NCBI GenBank assembly: GCA_034002905.1
Contig: JAVEZQ010000009.1
Coordinates: forward strand, 12,229-76,228
DNA: 64,000 nucleotides
Source: UBA8914 sp034002905
GTDB lineage: Bacteria > Pseudomonadota > Alphaproteobacteria > UBA9219
Reading direction: 5' to 3'
Shown here: one piece after another, positions 26,005 through 34,363 of the stretch
Layout: every line of letters starts with the position of its first letter
Numbering within the stretch: position 1 is the stretch's first letter
Program-made: the position numbers and the translations under genes
The notes under the pieces: generated by a model
Seen by the model: only the letters and a program-made list of their open reading frames with translations
Told to the model about the DNA's origin: nothing
The model's database searches: none

Positions 26005-26086
26005 CAGTAACTAAATTTTGTTGGTTTCTTTTTATAAGTACACTGCGGAAGGAACGAGCCTTCCTAAGACATCGAAGGAGTCGAAA

Positions 26087-26524
26087 ATGCCACTTAAGAT
26101 TCGTGTCAAGCCCGAGGGCAAAATCTTTGCTGGCGGCGCCGTTCTCAAAAATGTTGGCAACCGCCCCGCCGAGTTACTCATCCTTTCCGATAGCCCTGTT
26201 CTCCGCGACGATTACCTGATGAACGAGAATCGACGCGATGAGTCCGATGCTTCTAATGTTTATTTTCTTTTGCAAATTATCTACCTCTTCAAGGGAAAAG
26301 GTAAACCCCTTGACGATTTGGTCGTCAACACCTTGCGTAGTTTCACCAAGCTTTACCCGCATCTCTCCAATGATGTTGATGAAATTATCGCACAGTTAGA
26401 GTCTGGCGAAACCTTTCGTGCTTTGCGCGTTGCGCACAAACTCTTGGCAGATCAACACCCCAATCACAAAGAAAGCCCGGAACCGGCGGAGGATTTTGAT
26501 CCCCTTGCCGTTCCGGCTGTTTGA
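26087..26524 (+). CDS. flbT: Flagellin translational regulator FlbT
   Basis: FlbT is an alphaproteobacterial RNA-binding regulator that lowers flagellin mRNA translation or stability when assembly is incomplete. The start is set at 26087 (M-P-L-K-I-R-V-K), with GAAGGAG seven bases upstream; the longer frame from 26018 has no family match. The 145-residue protein shows the family features: a basic beta-rich N terminus with GGAVLKNVGNRPAELLI, then DYLMNE and a helical C-terminal half. A hairpin GGAAGG/CCTTCC (26047-26064) precedes its ribosome binding site. flaF follows after 12 bases. Confidence 0.9.
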   Translation: MPLKIRVKPEGKIFAGGAVLKNVGNRPAELLILSDSPVLRDDYLMNENRRDESDASNVYFLLQIIYLFKGKGKPLDDLVVNTLRSFTKLYPHLSNDVDEIIAQLESGETFRALRVAHKLLADQHPNHKESPEPAEDFDPLAVPAV

Positions 26525-26536
26525 CAGGAGGCTCCC

Positions 26537-26995
26537 ATGAATACGCAGTTGCATAATGCTTATCAAACGCACCAGCGCAGCGACGAAACGTTTCGCGAGA
26601 CAGAGGCTCATGCCCTGTTGAGCTGCGCAAGCAAGTTAGAGCTTGCACGACAAGAAGGTTCCTCTCGAGAGGCCTTTTCCGAAGCCCTGCAGCATAATCA
26701 ACGTCTCTGGACGGTTTTTCAGGTTTGCCTTTGCGATCCCGAGAATGAGCTTCCCAAAGATATTAAAGTGCTTTTGCTCAACCTGAGCAACTATGTTGAC
26801 AAGGTGACCTTTCGTGCCTTGGCAGAAGGAAACCGCACGCTGTTGAGGAGCCTGATTAATATCAATCGCACCTTGGCAGCAGGACTCAGCAAGAATCCGG
26901 CACAAGACCAGACCAAATCAAAAGCTGAATCCTTTGCACCATCGGCTTCAACGCCTGAGCAAAGCCCAAGCGGTGGGTTGATCACATCGGCTTAA
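26537..26995 (+). CDS. flaF: Flagellar biosynthesis regulator FlaF
   Basis: FlaF is needed for flagellin synthesis and secretion in alphaproteobacteria and works opposite to FlbT. The 152-residue helical protein has the family's AYQTHQRS start, ALLSCASKLELAR, NQRLWTVFQVCL and LPKDIKVLLLNLSNYVDK motifs. The last 40 residues are Pro/Ser-rich and longer than usual for the family, probably disordered. AGGAGG precedes the ATG at 26537. It ends 21 bases before the convergent bpt gene. Confidence 0.9.
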   Translation: MNTQLHNAYQTHQRSDETFRETEAHALLSCASKLELARQEGSSREAFSEALQHNQRLWTVFQVCLCDPENELPKDIKVLLLNLSNYVDKVTFRALAEGNRTLLRSLININRTLAAGLSKNPAQDQTKSKAESFAPSASTPEQSPSGGLITSA

Positions 26996-27016
26996 AGCGC
27001 ATAACGGCAAGAGCTC

Positions 27017-27727
27017 TTATGGGATTATTTCTCGCGGCTTGTAAGCCAGTTTGTACGACATGTTTGGTACGCCTTCAATCGCGTACCCCAGATACGCCCA
27101 TTTCTTCCCGTTTTGCCGTACCGCCTCAATCAAGGATATAATCAAGTAATGTCCAAGCGATCGCGCTGGTTGGGTTGGGTCAAAAAAGCTATAAACCGCG
27201 GACATCCCCTCTCCGACATCGTCAACAAGCATACACCCTTTGACCTCGCCCGTTCCCTTGTGCCTCAAAATAAGGGCATAGCTGGTGACAAGGCCGGGAT
27301 GGAGCATATCCTGAAACATGCCCTCGTCCATGATTGCCATTTCACTTTGGGCATGACGTTTTTCCATATAAACCCGAAAAAGGGGATAAAGCCCCCCCGC
27401 CTGAGAAATCGGCTCCAGCGTCGCATAAAGATCTTTGTTGCGCTTGATCACCCGTTTTTGCGAACGGCTGGGGCAAAAAGCCGGAGCGTTCACACGGACC
27501 GGACGGCACGCGTGACAGGCTTCACACGCCGGACGGTAAAGAATGTCCAGACTTCGGCGAAATCCACCCGCAACCAGACACGCATTAATCACATCGTTTG
27601 AGGGTTGAAGTCCTGTAAGCTGGACAAAAAGCTTGCGCTCAATCTGTCCCGGCAAATAAGGACACGGCGCCTTTTCTGCATAATAAAAAGGCAGCTCGTG
27701 TCCCAAAGGTCTTCGATCGTCCGGCAT
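27017..27727 (-). CDS. bpt: Aspartate/glutamate leucyltransferase
   Basis: The bacterial ATE-family enzyme transfers leucine (or arginine in related forms) from charged tRNA to N-terminal Asp or Glu, marking proteins for ClpS/ClpAP. The 236-residue protein shows the N-terminal cysteine cluster around CEACHACRPVRV, the RNKDL region and the C-terminal GNAT-like half with YSFFDPTQPARSLGHYLI and YLGYAIEGVPNMSYK. It lies 34 bases after fabI in the minus-strand motA-motB-fabI-bpt series. Substrate choice (Leu versus Arg) follows the bacterial family convention. Confidence 0.92.
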   Translation of the reverse strand: MPDDRRPLGHELPFYYAEKAPCPYLPGQIERKLFVQLTGLQPSNDVINACLVAGGFRRSLDILYRPACEACHACRPVRVNAPAFCPSRSQKRVIKRNKDLYATLEPISQAGGLYPLFRVYMEKRHAQSEMAIMDEGMFQDMLHPGLVTSYALILRHKGTGEVKGCMLVDDVGEGMSAVYSFFDPTQPARSLGHYLIISLIEAVRQNGKKWAYLGYAIEGVPNMSYKLAYKPREIIP

Positions 27728-27761
27728 TCAAGTCCAAAAATTCGTTTTAGATAACGCGTCA

Positions 27762-28550
27762 TTATCCCAGAATATGCAGGCCGCCATCAATATATAATGT
27801 TTCACCAGTGATGAGTTTTGCAGCATCTGTCGCAAGCAAAGCCGTGGCTTGTCCAACATCTTCAATGGAAACAAGCTGTTGCATCGGTGCACGCTCCGCT
27901 GCTTTATTCATCAATTCATCAAAGCGGTCAATGCCGCTGGCGGCGCGGGTCTTAATAGGCCCCGGTGAAATGGCATGGACACGAATGCCCTTAACGCCCA
28001 GCTCGAAAGCCAAATAGCGTACGCTTGCTTCCAACGCTGCTTTTACGGGGCCCATAAGATTATAATGCTCGACCACTTTCTCTGCGCCATAATAACTCAT
28101 CGCAAAAAGGGCTCCCCCTTGCTTCATCAAAGGCTCGGCCAGCCTTGCTGTTCGGATGAAGGAGTGGCACGAAATATCCATGGCCTGCTGGAACCCTTCG
28201 CGCGAACAATCCACCACCCGACCATGCAAATCTTCACGCGGCGCAAACGCGATGGAATGTAAAACAAAATCCAGCTGCCCCCAGCGCTCACGAATGGCTT
28301 CAAAAACAGCCTCAAGCTGCCCTTCCTCGCGCACGTCACACGGCAAAAACAATTCGGAACCCAAGCGTTCGGCCAAAGGCTCGACATGCGGTTTGGCTTT
28401 GTCGTTCAAATAGGTGACCGCAAGATCGGCCCCAAAGCGACGAAAGGCCGTAGCACAGCCCCACGCAATAGACTGGTCGTTGGCAATGCCGATGATCAGT
28501 CCCTTCTTAAAGGCAAGCGGCGTCATCATGCCAGGCGTAATCTTGGTCAT
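27762..28550 (-). CDS. fabI: Enoyl-[acyl-carrier-protein] reductase (NADH)
   Basis: FabI makes the last reduction of each fatty-acid elongation cycle. This 262-residue SDR has an IGIANDQSIAWG nucleotide loop at about 20-31, and the active-site set Tyr153, Tyr163 and Lys170 in SYYGAEKVVEHYNLMGPVKAALE-like spacing, which is the FabI pattern and separates it from ordinary SDRs. AAAGGA lies seven bases before the ATG. The motB stop is 21 bases upstream, so read-through from the motility genes is likely unless a promoter lies within motB. Confidence 0.96.
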   Translation of the reverse strand: MTKITPGMMTPLAFKKGLIIGIANDQSIAWGCATAFRRFGADLAVTYLNDKAKPHVEPLAERLGSELFLPCDVREEGQLEAVFEAIRERWGQLDFVLHSIAFAPREDLHGRVVDCSREGFQQAMDISCHSFIRTARLAEPLMKQGGALFAMSYYGAEKVVEHYNLMGPVKAALEASVRYLAFELGVKGIRVHAISPGPIKTRAASGIDRFDELMNKAAERAPMQQLVSIEDVGQATALLATDAAKLITGETLYIDGGLHILG

Positions 28551-28571
28551 AGGTTTATCCTTTCTTGATCA

Positions 28572-29573
28572 TTAAGGCTGCGCCGGGACACTTGGGTCTT
28601 TGGCCATTGTCTTTGCTGGCGCGGAGGGAATTTGCCGCAAAAGTACGATACTAATCCTACGATTTCGTGAATCTTTCGGGTCATTTTTAACAAAGGGATC
28701 TTTGTCCGCAAGTCCGGATACACGGGCAATTCTCTCCTTTGGAACACCCCCCAAATTAAGCTCCGTACGACTCACATTGGCCCGATCCGTTGACAAATCC
28801 CAGTTATCACGACGGGACCCCACAGGGAATGGCGCACTATCTGTGTGACCTGAAACAGCAATTTGGTTGGGCAGTTTCTCGATGACGGCCCCGACCATCT
28901 GAAGAAGCTTTCTGCCATTGTCATAGGGATTTGAAGAACCGGATGGGAAAAGAGAAAACTGATCCTTGTCGATAATCTGAATACGGAGACCTTCAGGCGT
29001 ACGATCAATGATTAAATTGTCAGCCAGCCCTTTAAGCGCAGGAGATTGAAGAAGTGTATCACGCAACATAGATTCTGCTGCTTTAAACTTCTCTTCTTCC
29101 TGCTTCATCGAGTGTGCCAGTGCGGCCGCATCTTTCGAAACCATCACTTCAAAATTGTCTTTCGCCGGATTATCCGCTGTTCCCGTCTGGCCCTCGGCCG
29201 AGAGCTCGCTCTTGCCGCGCACATCTTCTTCGCCCTCATCGCCCTCGCCGACTGTTGCGACCATTCGTTCCTCAAGGCCCATAGGTGAAGTCGACGAAAG
29301 TTCGGCACCACGCTTGGCCGTAATGCTCAAGCCCCCCATGGGACCGCCCGCACCGCCTTCAGAATGGGAGATCGCCATCGGCGCAAAGTAATCTGCGATA
29401 CCTTTCCTCTGATCCGAAGTCGTGACATTAAGAAGCCACAACAACAGAAAGAAAGACATCATGGCCGTCACAAAATCGGCATAGGCAACCTTCCACGCCC
29501 CGCCATGATGTCCGGCATGGCCGCCTTTCTTCTTTTTCTTGATAATAATGACGGGTTGATTGTGGTCGGCCAT
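28572..29573 (-). CDS. motB: Flagellar motor protein MotB
   Basis: MotB anchors the stator to peptidoglycan. The 333-residue protein has a lysine-rich N terminus, a single membrane helix at about 30-52 with the proton-carrying Asp33 (YADFVTAMM), a long charged and Gly-rich linker, and an OmpA-like peptidoglycan-binding domain near the C terminus (IAVSGHTDSAPF, RANVSRTEL, RNRRISIVLL). Length and order match alphaproteobacterial MotB. It follows motA by 18 bases. The linker contains an acidic patch not seen in enteric MotB. Confidence 0.95.
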   Translation of the reverse strand: MADHNQPVIIIKKKKKGGHAGHHGGAWKVAYADFVTAMMSFFLLLWLLNVTTSDQRKGIADYFAPMAISHSEGGAGGPMGGLSITAKRGAELSSTSPMGLEERMVATVGEGDEGEEDVRGKSELSAEGQTGTADNPAKDNFEVMVSKDAAALAHSMKQEEEKFKAAESMLRDTLLQSPALKGLADNLIIDRTPEGLRIQIIDKDQFSLFPSGSSNPYDNGRKLLQMVGAVIEKLPNQIAVSGHTDSAPFPVGSRRDNWDLSTDRANVSRTELNLGGVPKERIARVSGLADKDPFVKNDPKDSRNRRISIVLLRQIPSAPAKTMAKDPSVPAQP

Positions 29574-29591
29574 GGAACATCATACCTATCG

Positions 29592-30467
29592 TTACGATGG
29601 AGCCGGAAGAGATTGCGTTGCTTCTTCAACCTCGGTAAAGGATGGCCGCACATCCGATAACAATGTCTTGCGCGCATATTCAATTGATATTGATGGGGCA
29701 AATCCCTGCAAATGGGCGACGGTCCCTACTTTCAAACATTGCAGATAACGCGACTCCGCATCATGCGTTTGCTTGATAAAGGTTCCCATCGGACCAATGA
29801 AACCATAGGCCGTCCATACACCCATAAAAGTTCCGACAAGGGCCCCACCAATAAGGCGTCCCAAAACTTCCGGCGGCTCGGTGATCGCGCCCATCGTGTG
29901 AATAACACCCAGAACGGCAGCCACAATACCGATAGCTGGCATACTGTCCGCGACGCTCTGGACCGCGGCTGCAACCGCTTCGTTTTCACTGTGATGAACA
30001 TCGAGCTCTTCATCCATAAGAGACTCGATTTCATAGGGCTTATCAGCGCCCAATGTAAAAAGTCGTAGATAGTCACAGAAAAACTCGACCGCATGATGAT
30101 TGGCTAAAAAACCTGGAAATTGCTGGAAGATAGAGCTTTCCTCCGGCTTTTCAATATGGGCTTCCAACGCCAGCATGCCTTTGGTTTTCGCAAGCTTAAA
30201 CATCAGGTACATCATCGAAAGCAATTCAATATAAGAATCCCGTGTAAATTTTGGCTTTTTAAAGAGAAGCTTCAAGCCTCTGGCCACGCCTTGCTTGACA
30301 GGTTTCGGATTCGCAATAATAAAACCGCCAGCAGCAGTTCCGCCCATAATGACGATTTCAAGGGGGGCCGCATCCGCCAACACGGTAAGATGTCCGCCTG
30401 CGCCGACATAACCGCCTAATGTACAAGCGATTGCCGTCAACACCCCAATGAAAAAGTTCAGACTCAT
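29592..30467 (-). CDS. motA: Flagellar motor protein MotA
   Basis: MotA forms the proton channel of the stator with MotB and presses on the rotor. The 291-residue protein begins at the ATG at 30467 (M-S-L-N-F-F); a GTG 12 codons upstream is open but extends beyond the family start. Four membrane helices are visible: residues 3-22, about 34-50 (IVIMGGTAAGGFIIANP), and two near 170-215 around AVLGVIHTMGAI and GALVGTFMGVWTAYG. The charged cytosolic loop between helices two and three is normal. A CtrA-type box lies 73 bases upstream. Confidence 0.95.
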   Translation of the reverse strand: MSLNFFIGVLTAIACTLGGYVGAGGHLTVLADAAPLEIVIMGGTAAGGFIIANPKPVKQGVARGLKLLFKKPKFTRDSYIELLSMMYLMFKLAKTKGMLALEAHIEKPEESSIFQQFPGFLANHHAVEFFCDYLRLFTLGADKPYEIESLMDEELDVHHSENEAVAAAVQSVADSMPAIGIVAAVLGVIHTMGAITEPPEVLGRLIGGALVGTFMGVWTAYGFIGPMGTFIKQTHDAESRYLQCLKVGTVAHLQGFAPSISIEYARKTLLSDVRPSFTEVEEATQSLPAPS

Positions 30468-30539
30468 TTGTTTAACCACACCCCAACTAACCGGAGAACC
30501 CACGATCTCCAGCCTGTTTCTCTGATAACTCTGTTTTCG

Positions 30540-30555
30540 TTAACATCGCTTTAAC
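30540..30555. promoter_or_regulatory. CtrA-type binding site between motA and cpaA
   Basis: TTAA (30540-30543), seven bases, TTAAC (30551-30555): an exact match to the CtrA full consensus TTAA-N7-TTAAC. It lies 73 bases from the motA start and 181 from cpaA. CtrA controls motility and pilus genes in Caulobacter and relatives, so direct control of motAB is likely. Confidence 0.65.
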
Positions 30556-30735
30556 ATCTACAAAACAACTGTTAAAGACGCTGCCACTTCATTCCGCCAT
30601 CAGTACATCTATCTTATTACAAGTCCGCCTTTCATGTCCTTCCGGCAACAATAGCTGCGCTTCATGAATCGGATTCACCTCCTCTTAATCATATCTATCG
30701 CATAGTTAGGCTGTTTTCTTCATCCAAGGAGCAAC

Positions 30736-31242
30736 ATGTTTCCTCAGCTCGCCTACACCTATGTTCTGGTTTTGGCCGCCACCATCATGGTCTTAGCGGC
30801 ACTGAGCGATGCTGCGCGCTTTCGTATTCCCAACCTTGCTTCGCTGGCGCTCTTGGTCCTCTTTCCCGTCTATGTCTATCTGGCTCCGCATACGGTTCGA
30901 TGGGGTGAGCATCTCCTCGTCATGTTGGTTGTCTTGGGTTGCGGATATTATCTTTTTGCCAAGAACCTTGCTGGTGCAGGTGACATCAAATTGATCTCTG
31001 CGATTTCACTATGGGCAGGACCATCTCTTTGCCTGCATTTTCTTTTCATTACCGCCGTGTCCGGTGGTATCCTCAGCCTGGGAATCGGCGCCTCTACTCT
31101 CCTGCGGGCAAAAATGTCCAAGGATGCAGCGCCGGTCTCGCTCGCCAAAACGCCTATTCCCTACGGCGTTGCTATTGCCGTAGGTGGATTATGTACACTT
31201 GCCCTTTTGTCTCACCCAGACCTGATCCATCCGGCGGTCTAA
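30736..31242 (+). CDS. cpaA: Prepilin peptidase CpaA/TadV
   Basis: This A24-family aspartic peptidase cleaves the leader of Flp-type pilins at the membrane. The 168-residue protein is nearly all hydrophobic helices and keeps both catalytic aspartates: Asp25 in SDAARFRIPN and Asp83 in GAGDIKL. As in other TadV/CpaA proteins, the N-terminal methylase domain of PilD is missing. AAGGAG lies seven bases before the ATG. It opens the pilus locus; cpaB follows after ten bases. No pilin gene was found in the window for it to process. Confidence 0.92.
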   Translation: MFPQLAYTYVLVLAATIMVLAALSDAARFRIPNLASLALLVLFPVYVYLAPHTVRWGEHLLVMLVVLGCGYYLFAKNLAGAGDIKLISAISLWAGPSLCLHFLFITAVSGGILSLGIGASTLLRAKMSKDAAPVSLAKTPIPYGVAIAVGGLCTLALLSHPDLIHPAV

Positions 31243-31252
31243 GGAGATTGTT

Positions 31253-32215
31253 ATGTCAACACGCAAAATACCCGCCCTTCTCTTCGCCGTTTTGATAGCC
31301 ATTGGCACAGTCTTTGTGGCCAAGACCTTGATGAACGAAAGCGCCGCGCCACAAATGGCCGAGGTCAAGGCCCCGGTGACTTACGAAATTCTTGTTGCGG
31401 CCAAGGATTTGCCCGCGGGGACCCTTCTTGCTGAAACAGATGTGAAATGGCAAATATGGCCCAAGGAAGAAAGTAAAACCGAAAACACCAGCTATGCTGT
31501 CAAGGGAACGAATGAGGTCACGGAATATGTTGGCCGCGTTGTGCGTCACGGCATGCATGCAGGCGAGCCCCTCACCAATGATCGGACAGTCAAGCCCGGT
31601 GAACAAGGCTTTATGGCAGCCGCCCTTGCCCCCGGGATGCGCGCGGCATCGATTGCCATCACGCCGGTGGCGGGCGTTGCCGGTTTTATCTTCCCTGGTG
31701 ATCATGTGGATGTCATCGTAACGCACCAGGTTGGCCGCAAGAGCGAGATGGAATCGTCCGAGCGTCGCGTCAGTGAAACCATGCTGACAAATGTCCGCGT
31801 TCTAGCCCTTGACCAGAAAATGAACGATCAGGTCACCGAACCGGCCGTCGCACAAATCGCAACACTGGAAGTTTCGCCCAAGCAAGCGGAAACGCTGGCT
31901 CTCGCAGCACAATTGGGAACCGTGTCCTTATCCTTGCGGAGCATCGCCAATGATCCTGCCGTCGAGCGCAAAGACGCGGAGGCAGAAGCAGCGGAAGCAG
32001 AAGCAAAAGCGGAAAAGCACGAAACCGTCCCGCCCGTTGATGCCGCTCAACTTGTAAATCCTGCCCTCCCGCCATCACTTGACACCATTACATGGGATAG
32101 CGATGTCAGCCAAGTTCTTCCGCGTCCGGCAAACCGCACCGGCGCTGTGCAGAAAATCCAGATTATTAGGGGCAAAGAGGTTACTGAATCCGTCTTTGAC
32201 CTGACCCAACCATAA
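31253..32215 (+). CDS. cpaB: Pilus assembly protein CpaB (RcpC/SAF domain)
   Basis: CpaB is a periplasmic Tad pilus protein thought to assist the secretin. The 320-residue protein has an N-terminal membrane anchor (ALLFAVLIAIGTVFVAK), a SAF domain (YEILVAAKDLPAGTLLAETDV) and the RcpC-type region GMRAASIAITPVAGVAGFIFPGDHVDVI. An unusual run of alternating Ala and Glu (about 240-255) gives a short acidic helix before the C-terminal tail. cpaC starts close behind its stop. Role taken from the family and locus. Confidence 0.92.
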   Translation: MSTRKIPALLFAVLIAIGTVFVAKTLMNESAAPQMAEVKAPVTYEILVAAKDLPAGTLLAETDVKWQIWPKEESKTENTSYAVKGTNEVTEYVGRVVRHGMHAGEPLTNDRTVKPGEQGFMAAALAPGMRAASIAITPVAGVAGFIFPGDHVDVIVTHQVGRKSEMESSERRVSETMLTNVRVLALDQKMNDQVTEPAVAQIATLEVSPKQAETLALAAQLGTVSLSLRSIANDPAVERKDAEAEAAEAEAKAEKHETVPPVDAAQLVNPALPPSLDTITWDSDVSQVLPRPANRTGAVQKIQIIRGKEVTESVFDLTQP

Positions 32216-32226
32216 GGATGATTGAT

Positions 32227-33885
32227 ATGTCGTCTTCGCTTGCAAAAATCCGTCTTGGCGCTCTAGCCCTTGGACTGTCCTTTGCCCTTATCTTTCCTGC
32301 CTCAGGCGCTTTTGCCGCCTCTGGCGAAAAGAAGGTGGAAACAAAAGCGGTCCACACACCTGCTATTCCCAAACCGGGAAAAACCATTAAGCCCTCTGCT
32401 ATGGAGGTCATGATCGATAAAAGCGTGCCCGTCAGTTTTACAAAGCCAGCGGCAACGGTTTTCATAGCGAACCCCGACATTGCGGATGTTCAGGTTTTAA
32501 CGCCCCAGTCAGTCATGGTTTACGGCAAAAAGGCGGGGCAAACGACCCTGATCGTAACCGACAATACTGGCGCCCAGCAAGTTTATCGCACAATTATCGT
32601 CTCCCAGAATCTGGCAGATCTGCGCGAAGCCTTGCGTACTGTTATACCGGGAAGCCAAATCAAAGTTGAATCTATTCCCAACGGCATTGTCTTGTCCGGC
32701 GAAGCAAAAGATGCATCAGCTGTTGAAGATGCGCGACGCTTGGCTGCGCGCTATATTCCCGAACAAGGTGGTGACATCATCAATCGCATTCGCGTCAAAG
32801 CGAATAATCAGGTCCAGATACGCGTTCGCTTTGCCGAAGTCGCCAAAGACGTGGACAAACGCTTCGGCATTAACTGGGAAACCATCGGTAATGTCGGGCA
32901 ATTTGTTTTTGGAATGGGCACGGGTGCCGATTTTATCAATCCCGCAACAACGGCCCTTTATGATCGCACGGCTCTTGATGGTCTTACCAATAACGCTATT
33001 GCTGGCAGTTTTACAAACAGCCATTTTAACATCAACAGCATGATCGACGCACTGGCCAAAGACGGCTTTGTCACCATTCTTGCCGAGCCGTCCCTCACGG
33101 CCATGTCAGGAGAAACAGCCAGTTTCCTTGCGGGTGGCGAGTTCCCGATTCCTGTGCCGCAATCGACCAACACCGTGACGATCGAATGGAAACAATATGG
33201 TGTGTCCTTGGCCTTTACGCCGACCATCATTAGCGATAGTCGTATCAATCTTCATGTCCGGCCAGAAGTCAGCCAGTTGACGGATATCGGGGCGATTACG
33301 CTCAGCAGCTCGTCCAATAATTTTTCTGTTCCCGCTTTGACAACACGCCGTGCCGAAACAACAATCGAGCTGAACAGCGGCCAAAGCTTTGCCATTGCCG
33401 GATTACTCAACAGCCAGCAAACGCAAGCTGTCAGCAAGTTTCCGCTTTTGGGCGATATGCCGATCCTGGGGCCCCTCTTCCGCTCCTCGCGCTTCCAGAA
33501 TAACGAAAGCGAGCTTGTGATCATCATCACGCCCTATGTCGTCAAACCAACGACGGAGGAAAACCTCTCCCTGCCGACCGATGGCTATGCCCTTCCGTCA
33601 GACGCCGATCGCCTCTGGCGCATGCGTCATACGAACAGCGACCCCTCGGCCAAGCCGCTTAGCGGCCAACCACGCGCTGAATTGATCGAAAATCCGATCA
33701 ATGAAGAGCCCGCATTGCCAACCGCTGCACCCGCAACACCGGTTTATACCCAACCATCAGCTGAAAAGACTGTTGCCCCGACTCCTCCGGCGGCATTGTC
33801 CCGCTATCCGCAATCCCAGCCCGCCCCCCTCAAGCCCCTCAAGGCTAAGACAACAGAGGGTCACGGCGGTTTTATCGTGGAGTAA
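32227..33885 (+). CDS. cpaC: Pilus assembly secretin CpaC/RcpA
   Basis: CpaC forms the outer-membrane pore for the Tad pilus. The 552-residue protein has a signal peptide (LGALALGLSFALIFPASGAFA), a BON-like N-domain pair (VTDNTGAQQVYRTIIV, SGEAKDASAVEDARRLA), then the secretin core with IRVRFAEVAKD, EPSLTAMSGETASFLAGGEFPIP and the C-terminal VVITPYVV-like strand near 430. The tail after it is long and Pro-rich. The ATG at 32227 is preferred to 32218, which overlaps its own ribosome binding site AAGGA. Confidence 0.93.
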   Translation: MSSSLAKIRLGALALGLSFALIFPASGAFAASGEKKVETKAVHTPAIPKPGKTIKPSAMEVMIDKSVPVSFTKPAATVFIANPDIADVQVLTPQSVMVYGKKAGQTTLIVTDNTGAQQVYRTIIVSQNLADLREALRTVIPGSQIKVESIPNGIVLSGEAKDASAVEDARRLAARYIPEQGGDIINRIRVKANNQVQIRVRFAEVAKDVDKRFGINWETIGNVGQFVFGMGTGADFINPATTALYDRTALDGLTNNAIAGSFTNSHFNINSMIDALAKDGFVTILAEPSLTAMSGETASFLAGGEFPIPVPQSTNTVTIEWKQYGVSLAFTPTIISDSRINLHVRPEVSQLTDIGAITLSSSSNNFSVPALTTRRAETTIELNSGQSFAIAGLLNSQQTQAVSKFPLLGDMPILGPLFRSSRFQNNESELVIIITPYVVKPTTEENLSLPTDGYALPSDADRLWRMRHTNSDPSAKPLSGQPRAELIENPINEEPALPTAAPATPVYTQPSAEKTVAPTPPAALSRYPQSQPAPLKPLKAKTTEGHGGFIVE

Positions 33886-33888
33886 GCC

Positions 33889-34314
33889 ATGTCTCATTCA
33901 TTCATCTCTCCCTTGCGTGTTCTTAGCCTTGTTCTGCTCCTTGGTGCTTTGACGGCGTGCGAAGAAACGCGTGTCAATCCGGACTACCGGATCAAAGTGA
34001 TGCCTTCGGCAGACAATCGGAGCTACGTCGCCATCCCGCCCCAATGTGCGGACTGGACCACCGTAAAAAATGGCGCACACGATAACGTCACAAGCCCTCA
34101 ATATGGCTGTGCACAGGCCCGAAATCTCGCGGCCATGGTCGAACAGCCCCATGATCTGATCGAGGGCAAACCTATGGGTAAAGCAGATGGCGCCCTTGCG
34201 GCGACCTCCGTACGCGCTTATCAGGCGGGCAAAACAAAAGCTCTCATAGATGTGCATGCCGAAGCTCCGTCAGCGGATATGTCGTCGGGGGCAGCAGCCA
34301 ATCAATCGCAATAA
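33889..34314 (+). CDS. cpaD: Pilus assembly lipoprotein CpaD
   Basis: CpaD is an outer-membrane-linked Tad component needed for the secretin. The 141-residue protein has a lipoprotein signal with lipobox LTAC (Cys at about 24) and the family signature GCAQARNLAAMVEQPHDLIEGK. It is shorter than typical CpaD proteins because the N-terminal domain before the signature is reduced to about 50 residues. It starts three bases after cpaC and is followed by cpaE after 49 bases. Confidence 0.85.
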   Translation: MSHSFISPLRVLSLVLLLGALTACEETRVNPDYRIKVMPSADNRSYVAIPPQCADWTTVKNGAHDNVTSPQYGCAQARNLAAMVEQPHDLIEGKPMGKADGALAATSVRAYQAGKTKALIDVHAEAPSADMSSGAAANQSQ

Positions 34315-34363
34315 GGCAAAGAAACCAGCGTAATTGACAAGGACGATATAGGTTAGGATTGAA

